Source of the DNA: Planctomycetota bacterium
Lineage (GTDB): Bacteria; Planctomycetota; B15-G4
DNA length: 64,000 bases
Direction of reading: 5' to 3'
NCBI GenBank assembly: GCA_021604805.1
Contig: BQJR01000003.1
Location: forward strand, 806,001-870,000
Notes under the pieces: generated by a model
Seen by the model: only the letters and a program-made list of their open reading frames with translations
Told to the model about the DNA's origin: nothing
The model's database searches: none
Made by a program: the position numbers and the translations under genes
Shown: piece by piece, positions 54,310 through 62,640 of the stretch
Layout: every line of letters begins with the position of its first letter
Numbering within the stretch: position 1 is the stretch's first letter

Positions 54310-54368
54310 CTAACGCTGTTGCGGTTCAGCGGCGCGCGGAGCGCGTCCGCTGCAAGCGCTTGTTAGGG
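54308..54368 (-). repeat. attC site C
   Basis: 61 bases on the plus strand from ATCTAAC to GTTAGGG; inner arms CAGCGGCGCGC and GCGCGTCCGCTG pair. Outer cores match RYYYAAC and GTTRRR. It closes the first (HEPN-like) cassette, whose 5' end carries the complementary core. Confidence 0.9.
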
Positions 54369-54386
54369 AGTCGCTTGACATCGCCA

Positions 54387-55331
54387 CTAGCCAACCCACT
54401 TTGGCTTGTGGCCAAACCGCCCCATAGAGAGCCGGTAATAGTAGGCGGCCATGTTACCTAGATGCTCTTGGAGCTCAGTGAATGCTCGAGTCGCATCGAA
54501 CGATGACTTGGCGATGCGGCCTTTGGAGACGAGCCAGACCTGGCACTGCCCTCTTCGGCCCAGCAGGAGCCGCTCTGATCGCTGTAGAAGTTCGTGCTTT
54601 GCATCGAGTCCTGTTCGCTTGCAGAGAACTTGGCGATACTCAGAGATATGCACGCTGCCCTGTTGGTGGACACACCAGTGGCGCAGCATTTCGATTACAG
54701 TAAGCCAGCTATTCCACTCTGAGCAACTCGGCGAGCTGAGCTCCGGAAACACTCGGCCAAGCTGCTTTCGAACATCGTGTGCGCTGCGCAAGCTCTTGTT
54801 GTTCCTTACCGTGCTCTTGAACCAAGGGAGGTTTTTGCCCGGGATGTCAGCTAGGCACAAAGATCCGAAGTCCTGCGCGCGCCAACACCGGCGATCAAGA
54901 TAGCCCAGGCACGCATATAGGTCCTTGGTGAATCGCTCGAATGCCTCGAACGACAGCGTAAAGAGACCGAGGATGAGTCGGTTGAAGCTCTCACGATTTC
55001 GGCGCAGCCAGGCTCCCTTGCCTGCGCGATCTGCACTGAGGGCCAGCTTGCCGAACTTAGGGTCACCTAAGTCTCGAGCTACAATCGCGACCATGGTCTC
55101 GCGGTGTTTTCCCTTTCTTGTCGCTGACTCGGCCGCTCGGTACTGGTGTTGGTAGAGCGACCAAGCCGCGAACGCATCGTACTTTAGGGATGCGAGCTCG
55201 GAGCCGAAGCCTGTCAGAGCTTGATCGAGAACCGGCTTCGCCTTCGACTTCTTCGTGATGGCCTCCCTAACGCCAATTCGACAGAACAAGCTTCGCGCAC
55301 CGCCCAAAGTCGTCGCACGGTTGCGGATCAC
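54387..55331 (-). CDS. HEPN-like protein of unknown function (cassette gene, start uncertain)
   Basis: 314 residues from the outermost GTG. Helical protein whose second half has LILGLFTLSFEAFERFTKDLYACL and IEMLRHWCVHQQGSVHISEYRQVL; R217-H-W-C-V-H222 fits the R-x4-H catalytic motif of HEPN ribonucleases and the surroundings (hydrophobic helix, then VHxxG) fit too. The cassette boundary (GTTAGGG, 55265-55271) lies inside this frame at codons 21-22, so translation either begins upstream in non-cassette DNA (GTG 55331, TTG 55289) or inside at ATG 55094 or a non-standard codon. G+C is lower than in neighbours. Possible RNase toxin or defence gene; unproven. Confidence 0.72.
   Translation of the reverse strand: MIRNRATTLGGARSLFCRIGVREAITKKSKAKPVLDQALTGFGSELASLKYDAFAAWSLYQHQYRAAESATRKGKHRETMVAIVARDLGDPKFGKLALSADRAGKGAWLRRNRESFNRLILGLFTLSFEAFERFTKDLYACLGYLDRRCWRAQDFGSLCLADIPGKNLPWFKSTVRNNKSLRSAHDVRKQLGRVFPELSSPSCSEWNSWLTVIEMLRHWCVHQQGSVHISEYRQVLCKRTGLDAKHELLQRSERLLLGRRGQCQVWLVSKGRIAKSSFDATRAFTELQEHLGNMAAYYYRLSMGRFGHKPKWVG
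55265..55271 (-). other. Array-proximal core site (GTTAGGG), cassette 1 start
   Basis: On the minus strand GTTAGGGAG begins here; it is complementary to CTCCCTAAC at the inner end of attC C, as expected for the two ends of one cassette. No palindromic partner is visible on its outer side, so it could be the remnant of an attI or a worn attC. Confidence 0.6.
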
Positions 55332-55534
55332 CCATCTTCACAGTTGAGAGTCGCCGCGTTTGCATCATGCCCCTGTCCCCACGTGCTTAAGAGGTTGCAT
55401 GCTAGGGCGGCAGTGCGAATCGCGCAAGGGACGCTGACGCCGAGTCTTGTGCAGACTCGGTGGGCGACCGTGACGAGGTGTTCGACGCAGGCGTGCGACA
55501 GAAGCGCACGCCTGCCGCTCCCTCGCCCCACACC

Positions 55535-56398
55535 TCACCACCCCACCAACTCAAAGCCCCCTTCAGCGCGCACATACAAGATGCACTCCCCGCCCTCCCC
55601 ACTCTCGAGTTCGTGCACGGCATCGCCCGTCGAAACGAAGTAGCTTCCGGGCTCGAGATCTTGCGGGTCGCGCGCACCGGCCGTCGCGTGTCGCGGACGA
55701 CCTTGGATCACGACGGCGCGAAGCGTCGCGTCATTGCTGCGGAGCTCGCCGGTGAAACCGGCCGGCAACTTGAGGAGCGCGCCGCTGAGTTGTCCCGCGC
55801 CCGGGCTGCCCCACAGGAAGGCGATCTTTGCGCGCGGGGCCGTTGCGGATTCGGGAGGCGACGCGGCGCCGGTCGGATCTGCGACGTCCAACCACACGAG
55901 GTTCGAGGCGTGCACATTGATCGCGCGCTCGCCGTTGTCGGCGGCCTGCTCTTTGGGGAGCACGAGGTACGGGCCTTCATCGATCTCAATGTAGGCCAGC
56001 GTTCGCGGACCCTTGGCGGCGGTGATGTGCAGCTCGCCGGCGGGTTGCGTCCAGAAGGAACCGGCGGGCATCCACATCTCTGCGGCTTCGGGGTCGTCGT
56101 TGTGGACGAGCCCTTCAATCACCACGCCGCGGTAGCTCACGTTGTGAATGTGCGGCGGCGACGAGAAGCCGTCGACCGGATTGAAGAGGAATCCTGTGGG
56201 CCCGGTGCCTTGCCGGTCGCCCCACAGCGTGCCGGCTCTCGGGCTTGCGTCGCCGCGCGCGGGGTTGAGTTGGTTCCACTCGACTTCGGAGGCCAGCACG
56301 ACTTCTGAGGTCGACGCGGCGGCCGACTTCGACGTGCTCCCGCAGGACACCAGCGTGATCGCGCTCAGAACCCGCGCGGGAAACAGAGAGCGTCGCAT
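55535..56398 (-). CDS. Cupin-type lipoprotein (DUF4437-like)
   Basis: 287 residues from the ATG at 56398 with a lipoprotein signal ([17 protein letters not shown]; lipobox LVSC). Two cupin barrels follow: residues 60-160 with [35 protein letters not shown] and [12 protein letters not shown], and residues 185-287 with [27 protein letters not shown] and [14 protein letters not shown]. The histidines in PPHIHN could bind a metal. Proteins of this kind are annotated DUF4437; their substrate is unknown. The gene lies just beyond the cassette array and has normal high G+C. Confidence 0.8.
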   Translation of the reverse strand: MRRSLFPARVLSAITLVSCGSTSKSAAASTSEVVLASEVEWNQLNPARGDASPRAGTLWGDRQGTGPTGFLFNPVDGFSSPPHIHNVSYRGVVIEGLVHNDDPEAAEMWMPAGSFWTQPAGELHITAAKGPRTLAYIEIDEGPYLVLPKEQAADNGERAINVHASNLVWLDVADPTGAASPPESATAPRAKIAFLWGSPGAGQLSGALLKLPAGFTGELRSNDATLRAVVIQGRPRHATAGARDPQDLEPGSYFVSTGDAVHELESGEGGECILYVRAEGGFELVGW

Positions 56399-56489
56399 GC
56401 GGACCTCGAATCGATGGGGAACAGCTCTGGGTGAGCGCGCCTTGGCCTCACCGCGCAGGGCTCGGGGCGCGCGACTCAGCCCGCACAAC

Positions 56490-57830
56490 TCACCCCGCCC
56501 CCACACCCTGCAACTCCCGCCGCAACAGATCCAGCGCGAGTTGCACCGAGCGCAGTCGTACGGTCACGCGATCACCGCCCCACGCCACTCGTCGTGTGTG
56601 CACGCTGTCGCGCGTCGCCATGCCGAAGCACACGGTGCCGACGGGTTTCTCCGCGCTGCCGCCGCCCGGGCCGGCGATGCCGGTGACCGACAAGCCGTAG
56701 TCGGCGCCGGTGCGTTCGCGCACGCCGGTGGCCATGGCGGCGGCGACTTCTTCACTCACGGCGCCGTGGGCGTCGAGCAACGCTTGCGGCACGCCCAGGT
56801 GCTCGACCTTCGCGGCGTTGCTGTACGTCACGAAGCCCTGTTCGAACACGGCGGAGCTTCCGGCGACGTCGGTGATCGCGCCGGCCAGCAAGCCGCCGGT
56901 GCACGACTCGGCGAGGGCGACGCGCTCGCCGCGTTCCGTGAGCAGTTGCACGACGACTTCGGGCAGCAGCGCGTCCCCGTCGCCGTAGACCGCGGCGCCC
57001 AGGCGTTCGCGCGCGGTGCGTTGCGCGATCCCCATCGCGTCGGCGTCGCTGCCGCGCACTGACACGGTGAGCAATCCGCGACTCACCGTGATGCCCACGC
57101 GGCAGGCCGGATCGCTGGTGTCCATCAAGTCGGCGAGCAACTCGCCCACCACCGACTCGGAGACGCCGCAGCAGCGCAGGCGCAACTCGGGTTGCATCGC
57201 GCCGGCACCGACCGCGGGCACGGCGCCGAACTCAGCGTCGAGCCAGGCCTCGCACATGGGCCAGAGTTCGTTCGGCGGGCCGGGGAAGCAGGCGACGCGT
57301 TGCGTCACGCCGCCGCGCGCTCCGTGCTCGGCGCTCGCGCCGCGCGCAACACTCTCGCCGCGCCCGGCACTCTCGCCCTCATCGGCACGCTCTCGCCGCA
57401 GCACAAAGCCCGGCGCCGTGCCCTGCGCGTTCGGCAGGATCTGCGCGCCCATCGGGAACCAGGCTTGGCGACGTCCGCCCGCGCTCAGCTTCTTGTTGCC
57501 GCCTTGCGCCGACTCGAGGAACTCGGGGTGCTCCTCGAGTTCCAACTCGAACGCGGCGGCGACGCCTTCGCGGGTGAGGTCGTCGCGGGTGGGGCCGAGG
57601 CCGCCGGTGATCAGCACGAGTTCGCCGTCGCTCAGCGCGCGTCGCACGGCTTGTTCCACCGAGGCCAACGTGTCGCCCGCGCAGGCCATCGCCACGCAGC
57701 GCATGCCGCGCGCGCTCACGCGCTGCACGAGGCCGCGCGCGTTCGTGTCGAGGATGTCGCCGCCGAGGATCTCGTCGCCCACGGAGAGCACGACCACGCG
57801 CAACGGGGACCTCACGCTCTCACTCGACAT
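56490..57830 (-). CDS. cinA: CinA-family competence/damage-inducible protein, NMN amidase
   Basis: 446 residues. The N-terminal MoCF/COG1058 domain has [25 protein letters not shown] and [20 protein letters not shown]; the C-terminal domain has [23 protein letters not shown] with the active-site serine, [12 protein letters not shown] and [17 protein letters not shown]. Known CinA proteins deamidate nicotinamide mononucleotide and have ADP-ribose pyrophosphatase activity in NAD recycling. Odd feature: an insertion rich in Gly/Glu/Ala/Arg ([19 protein letters not shown]) in the N-terminal domain between FVLR and VACFPGPP. Located in the cytoplasm; it stands alone between two exported-protein genes. 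Confidence 0.94.
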   Translation of the reverse strand: MSSESVRSPLRVVVLSVGDEILGGDILDTNARGLVQRVSARGMRCVAMACAGDTLASVEQAVRRALSDGELVLITGGLGPTRDDLTREGVAAAFELELEEHPEFLESAQGGNKKLSAGGRRQAWFPMGAQILPNAQGTAPGFVLRRERADEGESAGRGESVARGASAEHGARGGVTQRVACFPGPPNELWPMCEAWLDAEFGAVPAVGAGAMQPELRLRCCGVSESVVGELLADLMDTSDPACRVGITVSRGLLTVSVRGSDADAMGIAQRTARERLGAAVYGDGDALLPEVVVQLLTERGERVALAESCTGGLLAGAITDVAGSSAVFEQGFVTYSNAAKVEHLGVPQALLDAHGAVSEEVAAAMATGVRERTGADYGLSVTGIAGPGGGSAEKPVGTVCFGMATRDSVHTRRVAWGGDRVTVRLRSVQLALDLLRRELQGVGAG

Positions 57831-57969
57831 GTTGCGGCTCCAGCACTCGGCTTCGCGAAGTGCAGGACGCTACCAACTCGACACGCCGCCCGCCGAGTGC
57901 TCCGTGAGCCTCGACGAGCGGCGCGATGCCACTCAGCCTCGAGTGCTGATCAATCGCTGCGACGTGCGC

Positions 57970-58998
57970 TCAGGGCGCGATGCCGCGGATCGCGTTCGAC
58001 AGCGCCACGTCGCTCACGGCGGCGAGGTCGCTGATGGCGTACTGCACCCAGATCTCGGTGCCGCTGGGCAGGCCCGCCGGCGTGGGGAAAGCCAGGTTGC
58101 GCATGCCCGACGCGTTCGTCATGCCGAACTGGATCACCTGCGGGAAGGGCACGAGCGTGCCGCCCTTGAAGGCCTGGGGCGTGCTCGAGAAGCCGGCGAA
58201 CATTGCCACGGGCGCCGAGGGCGCGGCGCGCGCGAGGTTGATGCCCGTGGGCGAACCCGACGCGAGCGTGCCCGTGCCGGCCAGGCGCGGGTTGCCGGCC
58301 ACACCGGCCAGCGCGGAGCCTTGGTCGGTCCACGCGGGCGGCGTGAGCGGTTCGATCTCCACGTTGTCGATGCTCAGGTCGAAGTTCGCGAAGCCGAAGA
58401 AGAAGCCGGGCACGAAGGTGGTGAACTCGATGCGGTCCACGCCTTGCAGCACGTTCGTCCAGGTGCGGCCGGCGGGCAGGATCGGCTCGAAGGTCATCGG
58501 GTCTTCGGCACCGCCACCGTTCCAACCTGCGGGCAGCGTGTCGGAGAACACGTCGGTCACGTCGGCGGAGAAGGTCGTCCACGGCATGCCGTTGCCGTTG
58601 AGCGTGCCGAGGTTGGCCCACACGTAAGCGGGGTCGCTGCCCATGAAGCCGTCGTCGTCGGAGAGGATCACCACGAGGTCGCGCGGCACGGGCGTGCCGA
58701 AGAACTGGATGAAGTCGACCAGGAAGTCGATGCTCAACTTCACTTCGCCCTTGGCGGTGTAGTCGCCCAGGAAGGCGGCGCTGGTGCTGTTGCGCGCCGA
58801 GACGCCGAAGTTGTCCACCGGGTTCGGGTAGCGGATGCGCGCGCCGGGGTTGCCGCCGGTGGCCGTGATCGTGTTCAACCCGTTGATCGACCAGCCCTGC
58901 GCGCCGGACTCGAAGTCGACTGCGGTCTGGGCCGTGCTCGAGCTCGCGAGGCCCAGAAGCAAGCAGGGCGCCAACAGACAGGTGAGCGTGATTCGCAT
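57970..58998 (-). CDS. Exported protein with shared C-terminal module
   Basis: 342 residues; signal peptide TLTCLLAPCLLLGLASSSTAQ. The first domain (VDFESGAQGWSINGL to FDLSIDNVEIEPL, about 200 residues) is a beta-sandwich like the laminin-B-type or PEP-C-term-associated domains (FxxGxxGWS start, IDNVxI end). The last 110 residues (AWTDQGSALAGVAGNPRLAG to ALSNAIRGIAP) are the C-terminal module seen on the nuclease, EEP and PQQ proteins. No catalytic residues are visible, so a binding role is likely. It is divergent from the HTH-like gene; the region between (152 bases) holds an operator-like palindrome. Confidence 0.8.
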   Translation of the reverse strand: MRITLTCLLAPCLLLGLASSSTAQTAVDFESGAQGWSINGLNTITATGGNPGARIRYPNPVDNFGVSARNSTSAAFLGDYTAKGEVKLSIDFLVDFIQFFGTPVPRDLVVILSDDDGFMGSDPAYVWANLGTLNGNGMPWTTFSADVTDVFSDTLPAGWNGGGAEDPMTFEPILPAGRTWTNVLQGVDRIEFTTFVPGFFFGFANFDLSIDNVEIEPLTPPAWTDQGSALAGVAGNPRLAGTGTLASGSPTGINLARAAPSAPVAMFAGFSSTPQAFKGGTLVPFPQVIQFGMTNASGMRNLAFPTPAGLPSGTEIWVQYAISDLAAVSDVALSNAIRGIAP

Positions 58999-59104
58999 GG
59001 TGATTCCTTGAATGAGGCGCCCACGGGCCAGACCCTCGGGATCGCCGAGCGGGCTCTGGAGTCTAGTGCGCGGTGCGCTGAGGAGGGTTCGACGGGTGTG
59101 CTAG

Positions 59105-59130
59105 AGTGTTCTGAATAACACTGAGAACAC
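59105..59130. promoter_or_regulatory. Nested inverted repeats, possible operator
   Basis: GTGTTCT (59106-59112) and AGAACAC (59124-59130) form a perfect 7-base inverted repeat. Nested in the same stretch, AGTGTT (59105-59110) pairs with AACACT (59117-59122). It lies 20-46 bases before the ATG of a gene with a helix-turn-helix-like N-terminus, so it may be an autoregulatory site. Confidence 0.5.
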
Positions 59131-59150
59131 CATGGAGCAGGTTGCGGATC

Positions 59151-60500
59151 ATGTCAAGAGAGCCTTCCACGGACGCTGAAAGCGGCGAATCGGGTGCGAA
59201 GCAGCGAGCCGAGGTCGCGGCAGCGGCGGGCGCCGGACGCAGCCCACGCCCGCTCGACCCCTCCGAATGGGCGCGCGTGGATCGCCTGGCGCGACGACTG
59301 CACTCCGAGCTGGCCGCGCTCTTCGCCTCGCTGCCGGCGCCGGCGCGGCACGCCAGCGGCCTGGCGCGTCATCTGGGCATCGATCGCACCACCTGCCAGC
59401 GCGCGGTCTACGTGGTCACGCGGCCTTGCTCGGGGCCCGAGATGCTCGCGCGCCTGCCCGGCGTGCGCGGCCTGCGCCTGCTCACCGACGCCGCCGAACG
59501 CAGCGACCCGGCCCCCTCCCACGACGTGATCGACGCGCTCACCACGGCCATCGACCAGTTCCAGGAACTCATCGTGGCGCTGGGCGGCAGCCTCACGCGC
59601 CTCACCCAACGCATCGCGCTCGGCGCGGGCGGCGCGCTGGCCGCGTCGCAGCCGGGGGCGCCGGATGCCAAGCTCGACGCGCGCGTGCGCTTGTTCGACG
59701 CCGCACAGGAACTCACCGGCCGCGCCTCCGAGTGCTGGGTCGCCGTGTACGTGTACCGCCCGTCGAGCAGCGCGCCCGACACGCTCGACGTGTTCCGCGC
59801 CAACGGCCTGCTCGGTCACACCGCCAGCGACGACGCCGTGCCGCTCGTGGTGCACAACTTCACGCGCGGTCACGAAGAGCGCGAAGCCGAAGCGCACGAG
59901 CGTTTCTCGAACTTGGAGAACACGCCGGTGGAAGGGCGCAGCCCGACGGTCGTGCTCGAGGACTTCACCAGCGACCCGCCGCCGCTCGTCACCGCGCGCC
60001 AACCGCACGAGTTCCTGGTGCAAGCCATCGACGAGCGCCCCGCCAGCGCCGGCCTGCCCGTGGACCTGATGCTCGCCACGCGCACCAGCGTGCCGCACCC
60101 GCGCAGCGCGTCGCCCTCCGTGGAAGAGGTCTGGGCGCTGGTGAACTTCCCCTGCCGCCACATGCTCTTCGACGTGTACGTGCACCGTGACCTCGCACGC
60201 GAGTGCCTGGCCTCGCTCGACACGCACTTGTGGGGCCCCGACTTCGCGCAACACGTGGGCGACCGTTGGCAGACACGCTTCACGGAGTGCCCGCCGCTGC
60301 AACTGCTCGGCAACGGCCTGCGCAAGACGTCGCCACCGGCTTACCCGCGGCTGCACGAACTCAGCGCGGAACTCTTCGCGCGCAGCGGCCTCGACCCCGA
60401 CGAGTTCGTGGGCTTCCGCTGCGAAGTGCCGTACCCGCTGTGGCGCAGCGGTTACTGCATCAGTTTCGACTTCACTCAGCCGGGCGACGACGACAACTGA
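59151..60500 (+). CDS. Protein with winged-helix-like N-terminus, unknown function
   Basis: 449 residues from the ATG at 59151. After an Ala/Gly/Arg-rich tail, residues 45-110 read RLARRLHSELAALFASLPAPARHASGLARHLGIDRTTCQRAVYVV, a helix-turn-helix-like segment with recognition helix DRTTCQRAV. The remaining 340 residues show mixed helices and strands (ECWVAVYVYRPSS, LVNFPCRHMLFDVYVHRDLA, FVGFRCEVPYPLWRSGYCISFDF) that I cannot assign; a ligand-sensing domain is plausible. A palindrome upstream suggests self-control. No enzymatic motif found. Confidence 0.7.
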   Translation: MSREPSTDAESGESGAKQRAEVAAAAGAGRSPRPLDPSEWARVDRLARRLHSELAALFASLPAPARHASGLARHLGIDRTTCQRAVYVVTRPCSGPEMLARLPGVRGLRLLTDAAERSDPAPSHDVIDALTTAIDQFQELIVALGGSLTRLTQRIALGAGGALAASQPGAPDAKLDARVRLFDAAQELTGRASECWVAVYVYRPSSSAPDTLDVFRANGLLGHTASDDAVPLVVHNFTRGHEEREAEAHERFSNLENTPVEGRSPTVVLEDFTSDPPPLVTARQPHEFLVQAIDERPASAGLPVDLMLATRTSVPHPRSASPSVEEVWALVNFPCRHMLFDVYVHRDLARECLASLDTHLWGPDFAQHVGDRWQTRFTECPPLQLLGNGLRKTSPPAYPRLHELSAELFARSGLDPDEFVGFRCEVPYPLWRSGYCISFDFTQPGDDDN

Positions 60501-60541
60501 AGCGGCGCGAGTGCGTCGGCAAGCGCGTGCTCACAGGTCGC

Positions 60542-60580
60542 GGGGCGCGAGGCTTCCGGACGTTGCAGACGGCGCGCCCC
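60542..60580. terminator. Possible bidirectional hairpin
   Basis: GGGGCGCG (60542-60549) is complementary to CGCGCCCC (60573-60580) with a 23-base loop. It lies between the convergent HTH-like and ychF genes. The long loop and absence of a T-run make it a weak candidate. Confidence 0.3.
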
Positions 60581-60591
60581 AGCGCGCAGCC

Positions 60592-61689
60592 TCACTTACC
60601 CAGCAGGAAGTGCGCGACGTCGCCGTCGCGCATCACGTAGTCGCGGCCTTCGCTGCGCAGACGTCCTGCGGCGCGGATCGCTTGTTCGGTGCCGTGCTCG
60701 GTGAGGTCCCCCACCGAGTAGACCTCGGCGCGGATGAACTGCTTCTCGAAGTCGGTGTGGATCACGCCGGCCGCCACCGGCGCTTTGTCGCCAGCATGGA
60801 TGGTCCAGGCGCGGATCTCCTTGGGGCCGGCGGTGAAGTAGGTCTGCAGACCGAGGAGTTTGAAGGCGCCTTGCACGAGGCGTTCGAGACCGGAGCGTTC
60901 GAGACCGAGGTCGGCGAGGAACTCGGCGCGGTCGTCGGGTTCCATCACGGCGAGTTCGTTTTCGATCTGTGCGCAGAGCACCACGACTTCGTCGCCGAGG
61001 GCGGCGGCGTGTTCGCGCACCTTGGCCACGTGGGCGTTGTCGCCGGCCACGTCGTCGTCGGCCACGTTCGCCACGTAGAGCACGGGCTTGCTCGTGAGCG
61101 GGAACAGGCGCGCGATCGCCGTGGCTTCGCGCTCGCCCCACTCGGCGTGACGCAAACCCTTGCCCGACTCGAGCAGCGCCTTGGCCTTCTCGAACACGGT
61201 GACTTCGAACTTGGCTTGGTCGTCTTGGCCGCGCGCCTTCTTGGCCGTCTTCTCGAGCGCCCGGTCGACGGTTTCCAGGTCGGCCATCACGAGTTCGAGT
61301 TCGATCACGCTGATGTCGCTGAGCGGGTCGACCTTGCCGTCGACATGAATGATGTCGTCGTCTTCGAAGCAGCGCACCACGTGCAGGATCGCCTGGGTCT
61401 CGCGGATGTTGGCGAGGAACTTGTTGCCCAGGCCTTCGCCCGTGCTCGCGCCCTTCACCAAGCCGGCGATGTCCCACACTTCGAGCACGGCGGGCAGCAC
61501 TTGCTCGCTGTCGATGTGTTCGCGGATCACGGCCAAGCGATCGTCGGGCACGGGCACCATGCCTTGGTTCGGTTCGATCGTGCAGAACGGATAGTTGGCG
61601 CACTCGGCGCCGGCGGCGGTGATGGCGTTGAACAGCGTGGACTTACCGACGTTGGGCAGTCCGACGATGCCGCATGCGAGGCGACTCAT
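60592..61689 (-). CDS. ychF: Redox-regulated ATPase YchF (Obg-like)
   Basis: 365-residue cytoplasmic P-loop ATPase of the universally conserved OLA1/YchF subfamily. CGIVGLPNVGKSTLFNAIT is the P-loop, WDIAGLVKGASTGEGLGNKFL the switch II (G3) region, and NVADDD takes the place of the NKxD motif, as expected for an ATP- rather than GTP-binding member. The C-terminal TGS domain is AWTIHAGDKAPVAAGVIHTDFEKQFIRAEVYS, ending GDVAHFLLGK. It binds ribosomes and modulates translation and oxidative-stress responses. Length is normal, and the start ATG is the family start. Confidence 0.97.
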   Translation of the reverse strand: MSRLACGIVGLPNVGKSTLFNAITAAGAECANYPFCTIEPNQGMVPVPDDRLAVIREHIDSEQVLPAVLEVWDIAGLVKGASTGEGLGNKFLANIRETQAILHVVRCFEDDDIIHVDGKVDPLSDISVIELELVMADLETVDRALEKTAKKARGQDDQAKFEVTVFEKAKALLESGKGLRHAEWGEREATAIARLFPLTSKPVLYVANVADDDVAGDNAHVAKVREHAAALGDEVVVLCAQIENELAVMEPDDRAEFLADLGLERSGLERLVQGAFKLLGLQTYFTAGPKEIRAWTIHAGDKAPVAAGVIHTDFEKQFIRAEVYSVGDLTEHGTEQAIRAAGRLRSEGRDYVMRDGDVAHFLLGK

Positions 61690-61770
61690 GGCGGGATGAC
61701 TACAAGCGGGTGACGGGGCGTTCGAAACGGAGCAAGGCAGCGCGCAGCCCGGAGCGGGCCACGCGATTCA

Positions 61771-62640
61771 TCAGAGCAACGCTCGTTCGCGCGCGGCTTC
61801 AGCCCGACGCGCGAGCAGCAAGCCGATCTCGTAGAGCAGGATCGCCGGACCAGCCACCAACACTTGCGTGAGCGGGTCAGGCGGCGTGAGCAGGGCCGCG
61901 AGCACGAGCAGCACCAGGATCGCAACACGCCGCGACGACGACAAGATGGCGGCGTCGATGAAGCCGGCGCGCACCACCAACCACATGATCACGGGCAACT
62001 CGAAGATCAGCCCGAGCACCAGTCCGAGCGTGGTCAGGAAGCCCCAGTACTCGGCCAGCGTGATGTTCGCCACGGCCAGGTCGCCGAGCCAGCTCAACAG
62101 GAACGGCAGGCCGAAGGGCACCATCACGCCCCAGGCGAAGGCCAGTCCACCCAGGAACAGCGCCACGGCTGCAGGGAAGATGCGACGCACGGCCGAGCGC
62201 TCGGGAACCGTGAGCCCGGCCCCCACGAAGCGCCAGACCTCCCACAGGAAGAACGGCCCGCCCACGAGCAGCGCCACCGCCATGGCGGCCTTGAGCGAGA
62301 AGAGCACGCCCTCGGCCGGCGAGATGAAGGCCAGTCGCCCAGGGTCGGGTGAACCCGATTCCATGAGCGACGCGCGCGTGCGCTCCCACGGCACCTGCAT
62401 GAAGCGCCCGATCGTGTCCTGGAAGACCATCGCGAGGATGAACAGCGCCAGGAACACGAGGCCCGAGCGCAGCAGACAACCACGCAGCTCGTTGAGGTGT
62501 TCGCCCAGCGTCATGCGCGTGGGGTCGTCGTCGACGGGGGCGCCGGGGTCGTGCGGGTTCGCTTGCGGCGACGGCGCGGCGTGCGCGGAGGCGCTGTCAG
62601 GCGCGGGGCCGTCGTCGGAGGGTGGAGACGTGTCGCTCAT
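61771..62640 (-). CDS. tatC: Sec-independent protein translocase TatC
   Basis: 289-residue inner-membrane protein, core receptor of the twin-arginine pathway. A 42-residue Pro/Asp-rich cytoplasmic extension precedes the conserved start MTLGEHLNELRGCLLRS (E and LR of the TatC signature), six membrane helices, FISPAEGVLFSLKAAMAVAL, FGLVLGLIFELPVIMWLVVRAG-like FELPVIMWLVVRAG, and LTPPDPLTQVLVAGPAILLYEIGLLLARR at the end. Its start overlaps the comB stop by four bases (ATGA), so it is the second gene of that unit. No tatA/tatB gene lies adjacent. Confidence 0.95.
   Translation of the reverse strand: MSDTSPPSDDGPAPDSASAHAAPSPQANPHDPGAPVDDDPTRMTLGEHLNELRGCLLRSGLVFLALFILAMVFQDTIGRFMQVPWERTRASLMESGSPDPGRLAFISPAEGVLFSLKAAMAVALLVGGPFFLWEVWRFVGAGLTVPERSAVRRIFPAAVALFLGGLAFAWGVMVPFGLPFLLSWLGDLAVANITLAEYWGFLTTLGLVLGLIFELPVIMWLVVRAGFIDAAILSSSRRVAILVLLVLAALLTPPDPLTQVLVAGPAILLYEIGLLLARRAEAARERALL

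Larger units (their letters stand above)
52624..55271 (-). mobile_element. Integron-type cassette array without integrase (CALIN)
   Basis: Four successive gene-plus-attC units, all read on the minus strand: 55271 to 54314 (HEPN-like gene), 54314 to about 53830 (membrane protein), 53830 to about 53127 (DUF4145) and 53127 to about 52630 (broken small gene). The first two cassettes pass the strictest test: each starts at a core site whose bases are complementary to the inner end of its own attC (GTTAGGGAG with CTCCCTAAC; GTTAGATGG with CCATCTAAC). G+C is clearly lower than in the flanks; for example, about 25 of 60 bases are G or C in 53221-53280. No integrase-like frame is present in the window. 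Confidence 0.82.

Noticed and set aside
53121..54368. The three palindromes as plain Rho-independent terminators
   Set aside because: They lack T-runs, share sequence with one another far beyond stem need, have bulged arms and conserved outer cores, and contain gene starts and stops in the cores, which fits attC sites better.
55272..55534. Integrase gene (intI) or full attI beside the cassette array
   Set aside because: The open frames here give proline/serine/arginine-rich products without tyrosine-recombinase motifs; only a single core-like GTTAGGG is seen.
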